Virus record (IMG/VR): IMGVR_UViG_3300050821_008147
Location: 1 to 56,761 of that record
Reading direction: 5' to 3' (one strand)
DNA: 56,761 bases
DNA from: a virus
Shown here: positions 8,640 through 17,716 of the stretch, one piece after another
Numbering within the stretch: the stretch's first letter is position 1
Layout of the letters: the number at the start of each line of letters is the position of its first letter
Translations under genes and position numbers: made by a program
Notes under the pieces: generated by a model
What the model was told of the DNA's origin: nothing
Databases searched by the model: none
Seen by the model: only the letters and a program-made list of their open reading frames with translations

Positions 8640-9226
8640 CGCGCGAACACCACATTCTCGCTGCTCGTGTAGAGCATGCGATAACCCTTCTGGCCAGCGG
8701 AATGGATGCATTCCTCCGACCGGAAATCGTACTCGACACAGATCGCGGCCGGGCGCATCTCTGTTGCCAGGAGCGCGTGCAAGAGGTCCACGCTCGAGCC
8801 CTCGGCGTCGATGCTCACAAAGTCGAAGTCCCCAAAGCGATGCAGGATCTCGGGAATGGTGATTACGGGCACATAAAACGAACCGTAGAAGCCCCCGACG
8901 CCCTTCCAGCGCTCGTAACTTTCTTCGCTCGAGGTTGTGAGCGCATCGGACGTCGCATGAAATCGCGTGATCGATCTATCGACTGCCACGGCCCCACTCA
9001 AAAGCTGGATGCGATCCTCATTGCCGTATTCGCGCAACAGAACCAGGAGCGGCTCCGGGGACGGCTCAACCATGACGCCGGACCAGCCGCGCTCGAATAA
9101 TGCGCGCGTATTCGATAGGTTCGTGGGATGCCAGGCGCCGATATCCAGGAACCGTCCGTGCTCGCGCGCGATATTCTTGACCGCTTGCAGGATGTACTTC
9201 TCTTCGTCCCCCTGCGAATAGCTCAT
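8636..9226 (-). CDS. FkbM-family SAM methyltransferase
   Basis: This 196-residue protein has a class I SAM-binding motif FLDIGAW (residues 26-32), an acidic end of strand 2 (MVEPSPE) and a DFVSIDAEGSS segment (about residue 135), all diagnostic of the FkbM family. These enzymes methylate hydroxyl groups, often on sugars of glycans or macrolides. Presence beside glycosyltransferases suggests it caps the sugar chain built by the block. It overlaps both neighbours by four bases. Confidence 0.88.
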   Translation of the reverse strand: MSYSQGDEEKYILQAVKNIAREHGRFLDIGAWHPTNLSNTRALFERGWSGVMVEPSPEPLLVLLREYGNEDRIQLLSGAVAVDRSITRFHATSDALTTSSEESYERWKGVGGFYGSFYVPVITIPEILHRFGDFDFVSIDAEGSSVDLLHALLATEMRPAAICVEYDFRSEECIHSAGQKGYRMLYTSSENVVFAR

Positions 9227-9342
9227 AGGTAGCGCTCGATAACGAGGCCGATTAAAAGCACGATTGCGGTCGCAAGCATGAGCGAGCCCACGACCACGGC
9301 CACCGCCTCTAAGAGATCCGCAGCCCTATTCCATTTGCTCAC
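9223..9342 (-). CDS. Single-span small membrane protein
   Basis: This 39-residue protein starts at a GTG that overlaps the stop of the methyltransferase gene upstream (GTGA) and ends overlapping the FkbM gene (ATGA). After a short charged start (SKWNRAADLLEA) it has one hydrophobic helix of about 22 residues ending in a short basic tail. It may anchor the modification enzymes at the inner membrane. That idea rests on its place in the block only. Confidence 0.6.
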   Translation of the reverse strand: MSKWNRAADLLEAVAVVVGSLMLATAIVLLIGLVIERYL

Positions 9343-10076
9343 GCGCACGCCCCGAAATCGAAGTCGCTCATCGAATTCTTTACCGCTTCCCAGTTGATCC
9401 TGGGATCGCGAACGTGGTCGGGCGGAATGAAGCCCCGCGAGCAGCAAGCGACCATGTGTGGCGTCCAGTAGACCCGGCATTGAAAGCCGATCGACATCAG
9501 GTACTCGACGCCTTCGCGGACCGGGCGCCCGATGAAATCATGGAAGAGAATGACGCCGGTAGTCTCGAGATGATCGGCTGCATTCTTGGCGTCCTCGAGA
9601 GGGCATGGTGACATGTGATCGCCGTCGATTACCACGCCGGAAAACAGTTCCGAAGAATGGAGATCAGAGAAGAACTCTTTGGACGTCATGGCGTATCGAG
9701 GAATCCGCGATGCGCGCGCCCCGGCATAAAATAGATTCTCAGATGCCCGCTCACTGAACTCCGGGACCCCCAACATCGGATCGATTGCGCGGACTTCGCA
9801 GCCACCGGCGGCAACATGGGCCGACGTCCAACCCGTATGGCAGCCGATATCGATCCACTCCCCGCGCAAGTCATTCGCGATGGTATAGAGAATCGCCGCC
9901 TCATCATGAGTCCAGAAGCCGCAATTTTTATAAAGTCCCAGCAACGGATCGCCGGCGGGACGGTCCGCGAAATCGCTCAGGATGTCGTGGCCCATGCTGT
10001 GACCCATTGGGCGACAATGCACGTGCTTGAAGAACGGCTGCAGATCCGGAGCGGAAAGGTTCGAGCGGTAAATCAA
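9339..10076 (-). CDS. Class I SAM methyltransferase (Methyltransf_24-like)
   Basis: This ~245-residue protein carries WIDIGCHTG (SAM motif I, about residues 74-82), an acidic residue ending strand 2 (VRAIDP), and a VVIDGDH motif followed by a helix and VILFHDF, typical of the Methyltransf_24 group found with glycan genes. The start is taken as a TTG overlapping the preceding stop (TTGA), with GGGAGG just upstream. An in-frame GTG at 10097 is an alternative. It is likely to methylate a sugar or an amino-sugar intermediate. Confidence 0.82.
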   Translation of the reverse strand: MIYRSNLSAPDLQPFFKHVHCRPMGHSMGHDILSDFADRPAGDPLLGLYKNCGFWTHDEAAILYTIANDLRGEWIDIGCHTGWTSAHVAAGGCEVRAIDPMLGVPEFSERASENLFYAGARASRIPRYAMTSKEFFSDLHSSELFSGVVIDGDHMSPCPLEDAKNAADHLETTGVILFHDFIGRPVREGVEYLMSIGFQCRVYWTPHMVACCSRGFIPPDHVRDPRINWEAVKNSMSDFDFGACA

Positions 10077-10783
10077 GCTGCCTCCCTCGGCATGCACGGC
10101 GCAAAGTCACAGCGCTTCAATCGCATATAAATCGCCTGCATCTCCGCCCAGTGAGTAGAACTGTTCCACTTCACCAGGTGGGCCGGCGGGTTCACCCGGT
10201 TGACGTCCAGGCTTTCGTTCTTCCGCATGAAGTGCCGATGCAAATGGATCAGGTCCCGGCGTTGCCAGAAAACTCCGCAGCGCTTCGCCGTATCCATCAG
10301 GCATTGATCCACGAACATATGCGTGAATTCAGGCCAAAGCGGCCCCGCGCCACCGTTGGCGCGCTCGCACCATTCGCGGCCCATCCAGGGGCTGCCGGCT
10401 ATCCGGTCGATGGACCCGTCCGCCCAACGGTCTCCGGTTGGCTGCATCACCCCGAAAGTTCCGCCAAAATGCTCCTCGCACTCTTTGACGATGCTGTCCG
10501 GGTCATGCGCGCGATCTGGCTCTGTATCGTCACCGCCTGTAACAATGAATCGGCACTCCGGGTCGAATTCCAGTACCTTGCCAGCGAGCGCGTTCACCGC
10601 ATTTGCATAACCGGGGTATTTGCCGGTGAGATAGAAGTCGCAGACGGGTTCGCCGGTGTAGAGAACATCGGGTCCTGTGTCACGCCAGACGGCGACGCCG
10701 TAGCCCTTTTCCTTCCATTTACGCAGAACGACGTTCGCCTCTTCCGCTGGTCTTGCCGAAGGGATCGCAAACCAAGCCTTCAT
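10073..10783 (-). CDS. Glycosyltransferase-like protein (GT-A type)
   Basis: This 236-residue protein has an N-terminal nucleotide-sugar-type strand (MKAWFAIPSARP), a helix, then FIVTGGDDTEPD (residues 79-90), where GGDD sits where GT-A enzymes hold their DxD. The C-terminal half has an FTHMFVDQCLMD segment and H-L-H-R-H residues, resembling the acceptor half of GT2-like proteins. It is one of four candidate glycosyltransferases in the 6.4-12.0 kb block and is translationally coupled to the methyltransferase downstream. Confidence 0.68.
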   Translation of the reverse strand: MKAWFAIPSARPAEEANVVLRKWKEKGYGVAVWRDTGPDVLYTGEPVCDFYLTGKYPGYANAVNALAGKVLEFDPECRFIVTGGDDTEPDRAHDPDSIVKECEEHFGGTFGVMQPTGDRWADGSIDRIAGSPWMGREWCERANGGAGPLWPEFTHMFVDQCLMDTAKRCGVFWQRRDLIHLHRHFMRKNESLDVNRVNPPAHLVKWNSSTHWAEMQAIYMRLKRCDFAPCMPREAA

Positions 10784-10785
10784 GG

Positions 10786-11367
10786 TCAGCTCCCCACTCG
10801 CTCAGTAGTGCCTTCCCAGACAAACTCTTCAAGCGGCCTGTGAGTCCCGCAATGAGAACAGAATGTCCCGCTATAGAATCCGGGGTCTCGCGCGTAAGTT
10901 TCGGCGATAACCAGCGCCATGCTGGTTCTACTTCCGCATCCCTTTTCGCCCGGCTTCACCAGAACGATCCCGTTCATTTTCGGGTCAAGCCCGACGTGGA
11001 TGTAGCTTCGCCGAACGGGGCGAACGAATCCCTTCGCGCGCTCCTCTGCGTCGAGCACCACATAATCCTTCTGTTGCCCGGTAGCAGGGTTGATTTCTCG
11101 ATGGTCTTCGGTGACTGGCGAGCCATCGACCAGAACGCGCGCGCTGCGGTCTACTTCCTCCTCAACGGTGCAGTCGATTTGAGAACCGCAGATTCCACAC
11201 TTGCCGATCATGCTGTCTGTCCCGCGGGGAGAGGCTACGTAGAAGGCGGACGTGCCGTCCATGAGCGCGGCCCAGGCCTTGGCCCACTCCATTGCCATCC
11301 CGTAGACCTGGATCGTTTGCTTATGGCCTTCTGTGCAGGTTGCCGTCACGCTGATTGTCTTGTTCAT
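10786..11367 (-). CDS. Zinc-ribbon protein, modification block
   Basis: This 193-residue protein contains C-x2-C (KCGICGS, about residues 57-60) and a second CSHCGTHRPLEEF near the C-terminus, giving two potential zinc sites. The second has the same layout as the protein at 7258-7734. The start overlaps the upstream GT2 stop. No catalytic motif was seen. Two related zinc-ribbon proteins within one glycosylation block suggest a shared structural or adaptor role, which is an inference. Confidence 0.7.
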   Translation of the reverse strand: MNKTISVTATCTEGHKQTIQVYGMAMEWAKAWAALMDGTSAFYVASPRGTDSMIGKCGICGSQIDCTVEEEVDRSARVLVDGSPVTEDHREINPATGQQKDYVVLDAEERAKGFVRPVRRSYIHVGLDPKMNGIVLVKPGEKGCGSRTSMALVIAETYARDPGFYSGTFCSHCGTHRPLEEFVWEGTTERVGS

Positions 11368-11957
11368 AACTTCTTCCAGTTATCCGCGATCATGCGCGGA
11401 CTCGTGTTGCCCGGGTGAATCGTTGCGTACATCAATTCGCCGGCGTCTTCCGAGACGATCTGTTTCGCATGCTGTGCCGCCCACACCATCGTGTTGTCTT
11501 CGCCGATGTTCGCGAGACTGAACCTGTTCGCCTGCCACCATTCGCGCCGGTAACAGAGTGAGGTCCCGAGCGCGTAATTCTTGGACCCCAGATACTGCCA
11601 CCAGTTCGACCCATCCGTGAACCGCATCGAGTGGAAGCCCGCGACCGATAGCCCGCTTTCATTGAGCATCTCGACCTGATGAGCAATTCGACCAGGTGCA
11701 GAATAGTCGTCATCGTCCCAATGACAGATGACATCGCCCAGCGCACGCTCGCATCCAAAGTTCCGCTTCTCGCCAATTTTCCGTTGCTCGGCCAGGTGAA
11801 CGAGCCGGATGCGATCGTCAGCGGGAACCAGATCCTGAACGTCTTCCCCGTCCGCGAGGATCAGTAGTTCGGTCCGACGATAGGTCTGCGACAGGAAACA
11901 TTCGATCGCTTTCGGAAGCCACGTTCTCCTGTTTCGCGTCAGGCATAGTGCGGTCAC
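11364..11957 (-). CDS. Short GT2-type glycosyltransferase
   Basis: This 197-residue protein opens immediately with the family 2 core (CLTRNRRTWLPKAIECFLSQTY) and contains HWDDDDYSAPGR (residues 79-90), the metal-binding DxD region, followed by a NIGEDNTMVW acceptor-side motif. At under 200 residues it is shorter than most GT2 enzymes. Because the fold starts at its first residues, the start is firm, and this forces a 140-base out-of-frame overlap with the 11818-12156 gene. Confidence 0.85.
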   Translation of the reverse strand: MTALCLTRNRRTWLPKAIECFLSQTYRRTELLILADGEDVQDLVPADDRIRLVHLAEQRKIGEKRNFGCERALGDVICHWDDDDYSAPGRIAHQVEMLNESGLSVAGFHSMRFTDGSNWWQYLGSKNYALGTSLCYRREWWQANRFSLANIGEDNTMVWAAQHAKQIVSEDAGELMYATIHPGNTSPRMIADNWKKL

Positions 11958-12156
11958 GAAACGGTTCCCGCGGGCCCACCTCGGGAGCTTCCGGCTTGAT
12001 GATCTTGGTTTCGTATTCGACCTTGGGCGGGAGCGCGTTCCGCACCAGGCCGGATTTCAGAAGCTGTTGCGCGATCTCGTCACGGCATTCGAATTCCTGA
12101 TCGGGAACCACGGTCCCGTACTCACCGCGGAGCGCCCGGTTTGCGATTACCTTCAT
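11818..12156 (-). CDS. Hypothetical protein after capsid gene, long C-terminal overlap
   Basis: This 112-residue protein begins MKVIANRALRGEYGTVVPDQEF, a beta-rich start frequently seen in small proteins near phage capsid genes, followed by a helix (EIAQQLLKSGLVRNAL). The last ~45 residues, rich in Asp, Arg, Ser and Gly, overlap the GT2 gene in another frame and look unstructured. The N-terminal part is convincing. The C-terminal tail may be functional or just open by chance. Confidence 0.62.
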   Translation of the reverse strand: MKVIANRALRGEYGTVVPDQEFECRDEIAQQLLKSGLVRNALPPKVEYETKIIKPEAPEVGPREPFRDRTMPDAKQENVASESDRMFPVADLSSDRTTDPRGRGRRSGSGSR

Positions 12157-12223
12157 TTATGCCTCGCGACATTGGTGGTTAAAATTTTCCGGGCCCGAAA
12201 ATAATTCGCATCGAAGTCGCGGA

Positions 12224-12241
12224 GAGGCTAGGTTTAGCCTC
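12224..12241 (-). terminator. Hairpin downstream of capsid gene, possible weak terminator
   Basis: A perfect 7-bp stem (GAGGCTA/TAGCCTC) with a 4-base loop lies just after the major capsid gene. A second GC palindrome flanked by A and T runs is at about 12186-12202. No clean T tract follows the first hairpin directly, so it may lower rather than stop transcription into the modification block, or act as an mRNA processing or stabilising element. Confidence 0.4.
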
Positions 12242-12261
12242 CCCGCGCCGATACTTACTGG

Positions 12262-13482
12262 TTAGGGAGAGGTGTTGAACGAGCCCTGGACGAAACTGAG
12301 CGGCCTTTTGACAACCATTGCGAGCCGTTTCTCCGCTCTTATTGTGACCAAGTTCCTTCTAAAATTGTCGGAATCTTCAGTCGATATTTCGACCGCCATC
12401 TCCATGCGATCCCTGATCTCAGCAGCCACCGGCGAACCGGAGCCAACCAAGAACGTTCCTGCCGCCTGCGATGTGGTCGGGACTACGTCGAGGCCAAAAA
12501 TGTTAGGCCTGACGTAAGCTTGTGGATCGCCGAGGATATACCGGCCGAACCCATCCTTAGTGAGACGAATCTTCCACCAGTCGGTGGGATTCATCACGAC
12601 AAAGGTTGGGTCGATTTCCTTGGCGATGTTGATCTGTTCAATCGCGGTCCCCACTATATCGATGCGATTCCAGCCCGCTGCTGCGGAGGGCAATAGCGCA
12701 GTGTTGAAGGATGTGGCCTGCGTGCCGACACCGTGCAGGTCTTCATTCACATTGTCACCCGACAAAAGTTGCAGCTCTTCCTCGAGGTTGACATAGTAGG
12801 GAAGTGATGTCTCGATGAAACTCATCAACTCTACAAAATCGTCGAGCACCTGGCGGGTGGCCAAAATGAAAGTGGCCAGGAGCTTGATCCTTTCGCTGAG
12901 GGCCGTGAAGGTCAGTTGGTTTTCCGGCTTGGTGCTCGCTTCGGCAACCGGCGAAGCAATCGACAGGGGCTGGTTAACCCTGACGAAATCGACGAGTGCC
13001 ATCGTGGTTGGCCGCTGACTGAACAGGTCGCGAATCCGGAGGACCTGACGCGCTTCCGCGACGATTCCCGGAATGCGGCCGATTGGCAAGACACCCGTGG
13101 TCTGGGTGCCTACTGGCGCCAGTGGATCGCCGCCAGGGCCGGTCCCAGAAGTGACCGCAGTGATGATCGACTTACGATTCATCAACTCCATCATGTCGTT
13201 GCCCTTGATGGTTACGAAGGCATGGCCTTTCTTGTCTCTCAAAAGACGCTGGACGCCTTCGCTCTCCTGGAAGGTCTTGACTAGGGTCGAACCTTGGCCC
13301 TGATCGGCAACCATCCTCGTTGCCAGCTTTACGTCCATCGCATCAACCTGCGTCTGGAGCTTAGTGATGGAGGCTTTGGTTTCTTCGCGCATGGTGCCGT
13401 TGAGCTTCTGCTCTTCGGTAGCCTTGTCGAAGTGAGTCTTAAGCTCGGCCTGCAGCGCAGTGAGCTGGTCTTTGAGTTCCAT
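12262..13482 (-). CDS. Major capsid protein, HK97 fold
   Basis: This 406-residue protein has an N-terminal coiled-coil delta/scaffold region (about residues 1-60, Lys/Glu/Gln-rich), followed by the HK97-type body: a TGVLPIGRIPGIV loop, FVRVNQP strand, EELQLLSGDN segment and MNPTDWWKIRL helix region, ending in a strand (RLAMVVKRPLSFVQG). These are strong family signatures. It lies after the prohead protease, which should remove the delta region during maturation. Confidence 0.93.
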   Translation of the reverse strand: MELKDQLTALQAELKTHFDKATEEQKLNGTMREETKASITKLQTQVDAMDVKLATRMVADQGQGSTLVKTFQESEGVQRLLRDKKGHAFVTIKGNDMMELMNRKSIITAVTSGTGPGGDPLAPVGTQTTGVLPIGRIPGIVAEARQVLRIRDLFSQRPTTMALVDFVRVNQPLSIASPVAEASTKPENQLTFTALSERIKLLATFILATRQVLDDFVELMSFIETSLPYYVNLEEELQLLSGDNVNEDLHGVGTQATSFNTALLPSAAAGWNRIDIVGTAIEQINIAKEIDPTFVVMNPTDWWKIRLTKDGFGRYILGDPQAYVRPNIFGLDVVPTTSQAAGTFLVGSGSPVAAEIRDRMEMAVEISTEDSDNFRRNLVTIRAEKRLAMVVKRPLSFVQGSFNTSP

Positions 13483-13515
13483 GGTGTTCCTCGGGTATTG
13501 AGATTTTTCCGTCGA

Positions 13516-14625
13516 TTACGCTTTCGGAATCAGCGACCTCAGACCAGTGAGGATTTCTGCAGCTGCCGAGTGGTCTTCAACCGGCTCGGTTTTCGTTTCC
13601 GGCACGGCTGTCGATTTTGAAGTGTCGTCGCCCGAATCAACTTCGGTTTCGTCGTCGGCTTCGTCATCGAACAGTGAACCGAAAATATCGTCGAGGCTCT
13701 TGCAACTATCGCCCATGTCCTTTACGTGCTCGTGGGCTGCCTTCAAAGTCTTTGTGGTCTCGGCCGAGAACTTGCGGCCTTCCTTCAGCTCGGTTCTCGC
13801 CTGGGTGAGCGAGATCAGGCCTGCCTGCAGCTTGCGATACGTACCCACGCGCTTAATGCCGCGGCTGAGCACCGAGCCCATGTCCTTCTCTTCCATTTGA
13901 AGGCGGCCCATCATCTCCATGTCGCCGTACACGCTCGCGAGCCAATCGAGATACTGGGGAAAATAGGTAAGGTAGGCTTCGGCGAATTGGTCGATCGAGG
14001 CCTTTGCCGCGGCAACCTTGTCGTCCTTTGTCATGCCGCTGGCCCAGATGCAGCTTCCGAGCGCGTTAAACAGTGCATAGCGCATTTGGTAGCCGGCGTC
14101 CTGCAGCTGAATCTCTGAGAGCTCGGTATTGAAATCGTCCTTCGTCTCAGTTCCGCCCACGTTTTTGACCGAGGTGATCATCGCAGCTTCGTTCATCGGG
14201 AAGGTGACGATGGATCCCTCCCAGAGCCGTACTTCTTTCAGCATCCGCACGCCGTTCTCGACCTGGTCCTTGATCGTGTCATAGCCGATCGACATGCCCT
14301 TGATCACGCGGGCCTTGATGAGCCGATAAGCATTCATCGCATCGGGGACGTCCATCACGAGCTGGCCCTTGACGCGGAGCGCATCTGGGCCGTCGACCAG
14401 GCTCAACGTGCCGATAGGACGATCTGCTTTGTGCTGCCAGAGAAGTGGAACCTCTGATCCGTGCTCCTTGATGGTCTTCGCAAAGGCGCCGGGCTCGATG
14501 ATGTCTCCGCCAAGATCCTTGGTGTTGTAGGAAGCGAGTATTGCTTCGAATGATCCATCGGCTCCGATTTCCTTGACCTGGATCGAGAAACGTCGTTTCG
14601 TCGACGTGGCGTTAGTTGGAGGCAT
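13516..14625 (-). CDS. Prohead protease (S78), long form
   Basis: This 369-residue protein has an HK97 prohead protease domain in its first ~180 residues: SYNTKDLGGDIIEPGAF near residue 33, a catalytic His in LLWQH (residue 65) and a catalytic Ser in GMSIGY (residue 112). The extra C-terminal ~190 residues are helical, then strongly acidic (Asp/Glu-rich around 330-350), which may serve as a scaffold domain fused to the protease. It cleaves the capsid protein delta region during prohead maturation. Confidence 0.9.
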   Translation of the reverse strand: MPPTNATSTKRRFSIQVKEIGADGSFEAILASYNTKDLGGDIIEPGAFAKTIKEHGSEVPLLWQHKADRPIGTLSLVDGPDALRVKGQLVMDVPDAMNAYRLIKARVIKGMSIGYDTIKDQVENGVRMLKEVRLWEGSIVTFPMNEAAMITSVKNVGGTETKDDFNTELSEIQLQDAGYQMRYALFNALGSCIWASGMTKDDKVAAAKASIDQFAEAYLTYFPQYLDWLASVYGDMEMMGRLQMEEKDMGSVLSRGIKRVGTYRKLQAGLISLTQARTELKEGRKFSAETTKTLKAAHEHVKDMGDSCKSLDDIFGSLFDDEADDETEVDSGDDTSKSTAVPETKTEPVEDHSAAAEILTGLRSLIPKA

Positions 14626-14645
14626 TGTGTTCCTTTCGAAGTGAC

Positions 14646-16025
14646 TTATTCGCTGATGCGTACCAGTTGCGGCGATTGGCTTGCAGGGGGCGCCAGTCCC
14701 GTCGCAGGTACCGGCTGCATGTTGAGCTGGATATTGTGACCATCGCCGCCCTTGAACGGGTTCATATCCAGAGAATTCCTGACTTCGTTATCGCTCCAGA
14801 CTCCGTTCTGCAGCCCGATCGAGAAGCCTTGCATTCTTGTCAGGAAGTCGCCGCTAACCAAGTCGGTGATGTCGTGCTTAAAGTAATAGCCTTGGCCCTT
14901 CTCATCTGGGGTGAGCACGCACCGCCATAGATCCTGTTCCCAGCGCTTGAACCATGGCCCCATCGTGACCTTGACGAATTCGAGCGCCAATTGCTCGATG
15001 TTGCTGAACGTGGCGCGGCTCAAATCGCCGACCAGGTGCGGACTCATGAGAAACCAGCGGCAGATTTCGTGGATGTCGAAGAGCCGGCTCTCGAGCATTT
15101 GCGAATCTACGGCGCTCATGCCGTCCTGCACATACTTGATCTCGTCCTCTAGGATCGGGACCTTGTGTGGCTCGGAGTATGTCTGCTCCCAGTCCTGCCG
15201 GAACTTATTGAACTCCTCGTCGTTCTTAAATTTCCTCGGCCTTTCCAAGTGATAAGGAACCCGGCCGCCGTTGGCATAGAAGCGAGCAACGTGACGCTCC
15301 GTAGCGAGCGCGGTCCCGATGCTCTGCCTGGCCATGGTGATGACCGAGTAGCCGCGGAGGCCGTCCCAGCCCAAACCGCGAATGTGCAGGATGTCTTGCG
15401 GCTTGCCGGGATCGACCGTGTAAGTTGTCTCGTTGTTACCGGCAACGCCTCCCAAGCTGTGCTTGACGATGTACACCAGGCGCTTCTGCCCGGTTTTCTC
15501 GCGGTCGAGTCCCACTTGCCCGGGATCAAGCGCGTTTAACTCAATCGCAACGCCCGTCCCACTTCGCCGGACGATCTGCGCGAACCCGTTCCCCTGCATG
15601 ACACAGTGGCTCGTCCGCGTTTCCTGAAAACTCATCGCCGACATCTCATGGTTTGGCGCGTTCAGGAGAGCCGAATACATCGGGTGGCTGGTCGCTTGCT
15701 GCTTCTCGGAGCCCTTCCGCTGCATCATCATGAGCGGCGCCGATCCCTGCGTCTCGCTAATCAGCCGGTTGCATGCATTCACAACCGAATGACCCATCGC
15801 CGTCTGAAGCGATACCGGCTCTCCGGACCATGCAGGCGCCCCGCCGGTTAACGCGTTGTAGAGGAGGGGGAATCCGTGGCGCGCGTACCATCCTGCATTG
15901 ATCAGCGAGAAGTCGAGGATGGCGTTCTTTGTTTCGCCGATCCCGAGCGAGAGGGTCTCGTCTCCTGTACCTGCCTTGATCGCCTTGTACGCTCCCTTTA
16001 CCGCGTCGACGAGGGCAGGAAACAC
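14646..16025 (-). CDS. Portal protein, HK97 type
   Basis: This 459-residue protein matches the HK97-type portal family: TAMGHSVVNACNRLISETQGSAPL (about residues 70-95), a LLNAPNHEMSAMSFQ segment, WYNG-like turns and a C-terminal SDNEVRNSLDMNPFKGGDG motif. It forms the dodecameric ring through which DNA enters and leaves. The GTG start shares one base with the terminase stop codon. Length is normal for the family. Confidence 0.92.
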   Translation of the reverse strand: MFPALVDAVKGAYKAIKAGTGDETLSLGIGETKNAILDFSLINAGWYARHGFPLLYNALTGGAPAWSGEPVSLQTAMGHSVVNACNRLISETQGSAPLMMMQRKGSEKQQATSHPMYSALLNAPNHEMSAMSFQETRTSHCVMQGNGFAQIVRRSGTGVAIELNALDPGQVGLDREKTGQKRLVYIVKHSLGGVAGNNETTYTVDPGKPQDILHIRGLGWDGLRGYSVITMARQSIGTALATERHVARFYANGGRVPYHLERPRKFKNDEEFNKFRQDWEQTYSEPHKVPILEDEIKYVQDGMSAVDSQMLESRLFDIHEICRWFLMSPHLVGDLSRATFSNIEQLALEFVKVTMGPWFKRWEQDLWRCVLTPDEKGQGYYFKHDITDLVSGDFLTRMQGFSIGLQNGVWSDNEVRNSLDMNPFKGGDGHNIQLNMQPVPATGLAPPASQSPQLVRISE

Positions 16026-17716
16026 TAGTTCATACTCCGCAAGCCCGTGTATGTGATCGTGCTATCGTCGTGAACGATTCCGCGATTCAGCATGGTCACC
16101 GTGGCCTGGATTCCGTCGATGCGCTTGGAAGACTTGAGTCGCTCAGGCTTCGACGGCTGAACGTTGTCTTTGCGGTCGTACTGCAACTGCAGACATGCTG
16201 CGTGCCAGTTGAGCACCGGGTGATTTCCATGCCTGATCCTCTGGTCGACGTAAGCAGCCAGCAGAAACTTTGTCGGATAACTGAGCTGCATGAAACTTTG
16301 CTGTACCTCGACGGTCGTGATGCCCTCGTCGAGTAACTCCATCGCCTCCGTGCGAAAGTTGCAGCGGTCATAGGCGAGCTCGCGCAGTTCGAACATCTCG
16401 GCGCCCCACCGAATGCGATCCTTGACGGACCTCAGATCGATGGCATTCCCGGGCGTCGCGATCACAAACCCGCGGTTGATCCAGGACTGCAGCGGGATTC
16501 TGCAAATTCTCTCGATCGCCGGCACCCGCTCGACTGGCACAAAGAAGAACGGCAGCAGTGTCCAGATGCCGCCTTCTCGCTCCGGCGGAAAACCGAATAC
16601 GACCGCGGTCATGTCCGTGGTCCAAGACGCGTCCACGCCCACCAGGCAAGTCTTATCGAGAAGGCCCCATTTGCTGATGAGTAGCTCGACGTCCATCTCC
16701 GGCCACTCCCGGAGGTCTGTATCCCCGCCGCATGCCAACCACTGAGCGGTGTCGATGATCGGCTCAGTCGTCGAAGTTAATGGGAGGTTCAGGTGGTAAC
16801 GCATGTAGATCGATTTCTTCGCCGGCTGAACGATAGCCTTTTCGAGCTCGACGACGATCGCCGCGTCTTTCAGAAATCCACCCAGGTCCTCGTGGCTAGG
16901 GTTCGCAGCCACACGCGCCTCCCGCGATTTCCAATATTCCGGATCCGCCTCCGCTTTCTTTTTGTCCGCCTCCCAGATCGCCGCGAAGAAATTCTCCGAC
17001 TCTACCGCGCCGCTCAGAACCTGCTTCGCGAACTCGTACTCACCAAACCACAAGGGCGATTCGTACTCCGCGCCGGCAGTCGTAATCGCGATGTCGAGCG
17101 GTTCGTCTCGGCTGATCTGTCCCTTGGTCGTTACCTCGTAAAGCGTCTCCGCCTTTTGAGTCTTCCAGCGGTGCATCTCATCGCGGATGTTGAGACTGGG
17201 ACGGATGCCGTCCTGAACATCGCCATCCGCCGAAAGCACCTGATAGGTTCCGCCGCCATCCCGCCGAACTATCCGCTTTGTGCTGGCCAGGACCTTCAGC
17301 CTGGCACGCAGATCAGGGTTCGCATCGACAAGCTGCTTCGCTGCTTTAAAGACCAGGCCGGCTTGCTCCTTCGCTCCGGCCGAGCCGTATGCTTCAGGGT
17401 TGAGTTCATCCTCCATCAGCATGTGGTAGATCGGAAGGCCGCCGGTGATGAACGACTTCCCGTTTTGCTTGCCGGTTGAAACGTATGCGCGCCTGAAGCG
17501 CCGGCGGCCGTCTTCTGGCTTTACGGTGCCGAATAATCCGCGCAGGACTTTACGGTGCCAGCCCATGAGCGACAGGCCGAGCGGTGGATACAAGACCCGC
17601 TCATAAAACTTCTCGACCTTGCACCCGCGGCATTGCGGCTTCCCGTTAGACCTGGTCTCGCACCAGGTGTCGGCGCTGCAATATGCGCACGTGTCCGGAC
17701 GGTAGTTACTACCCAC
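16025..17716 (-). CDS. terL: Terminase large subunit
   Basis: This 563-residue protein is the packaging motor. An N-terminal four-Cys cluster (C10, C13, C29, C32) suggests a zinc ribbon ahead of the ATPase. The ATPase has a Walker A-like GKQNGKS (82-88) and Walker B NIRDE (around 176-180). The nuclease half begins at GVDASWTTD (about residue 365), with acidic residues for metal binding. It is a Terminase_1-type protein paired with a P27-type small subunit and an HNH nuclease, a common cos-phage arrangement. Confidence 0.93.
   Translation of the reverse strand: MGSNYRPDTCAYCSADTWCETRSNGKPQCRGCKVEKFYERVLYPPLGLSLMGWHRKVLRGLFGTVKPEDGRRRFRRAYVSTGKQNGKSFITGGLPIYHMLMEDELNPEAYGSAGAKEQAGLVFKAAKQLVDANPDLRARLKVLASTKRIVRRDGGGTYQVLSADGDVQDGIRPSLNIRDEMHRWKTQKAETLYEVTTKGQISRDEPLDIAITTAGAEYESPLWFGEYEFAKQVLSGAVESENFFAAIWEADKKKAEADPEYWKSREARVAANPSHEDLGGFLKDAAIVVELEKAIVQPAKKSIYMRYHLNLPLTSTTEPIIDTAQWLACGGDTDLREWPEMDVELLISKWGLLDKTCLVGVDASWTTDMTAVVFGFPPEREGGIWTLLPFFFVPVERVPAIERICRIPLQSWINRGFVIATPGNAIDLRSVKDRIRWGAEMFELRELAYDRCNFRTEAMELLDEGITTVEVQQSFMQLSYPTKFLLAAYVDQRIRHGNHPVLNWHAACLQLQYDRKDNVQPSKPERLKSSKRIDGIQATVTMLNRGIVHDDSTITYTGLRSMN

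Noticed and set aside
10151-10843. 230-residue plus-strand ORF
   Set aside because: Antisense to the GT-like gene at 10073-10783, with no ribosome site.
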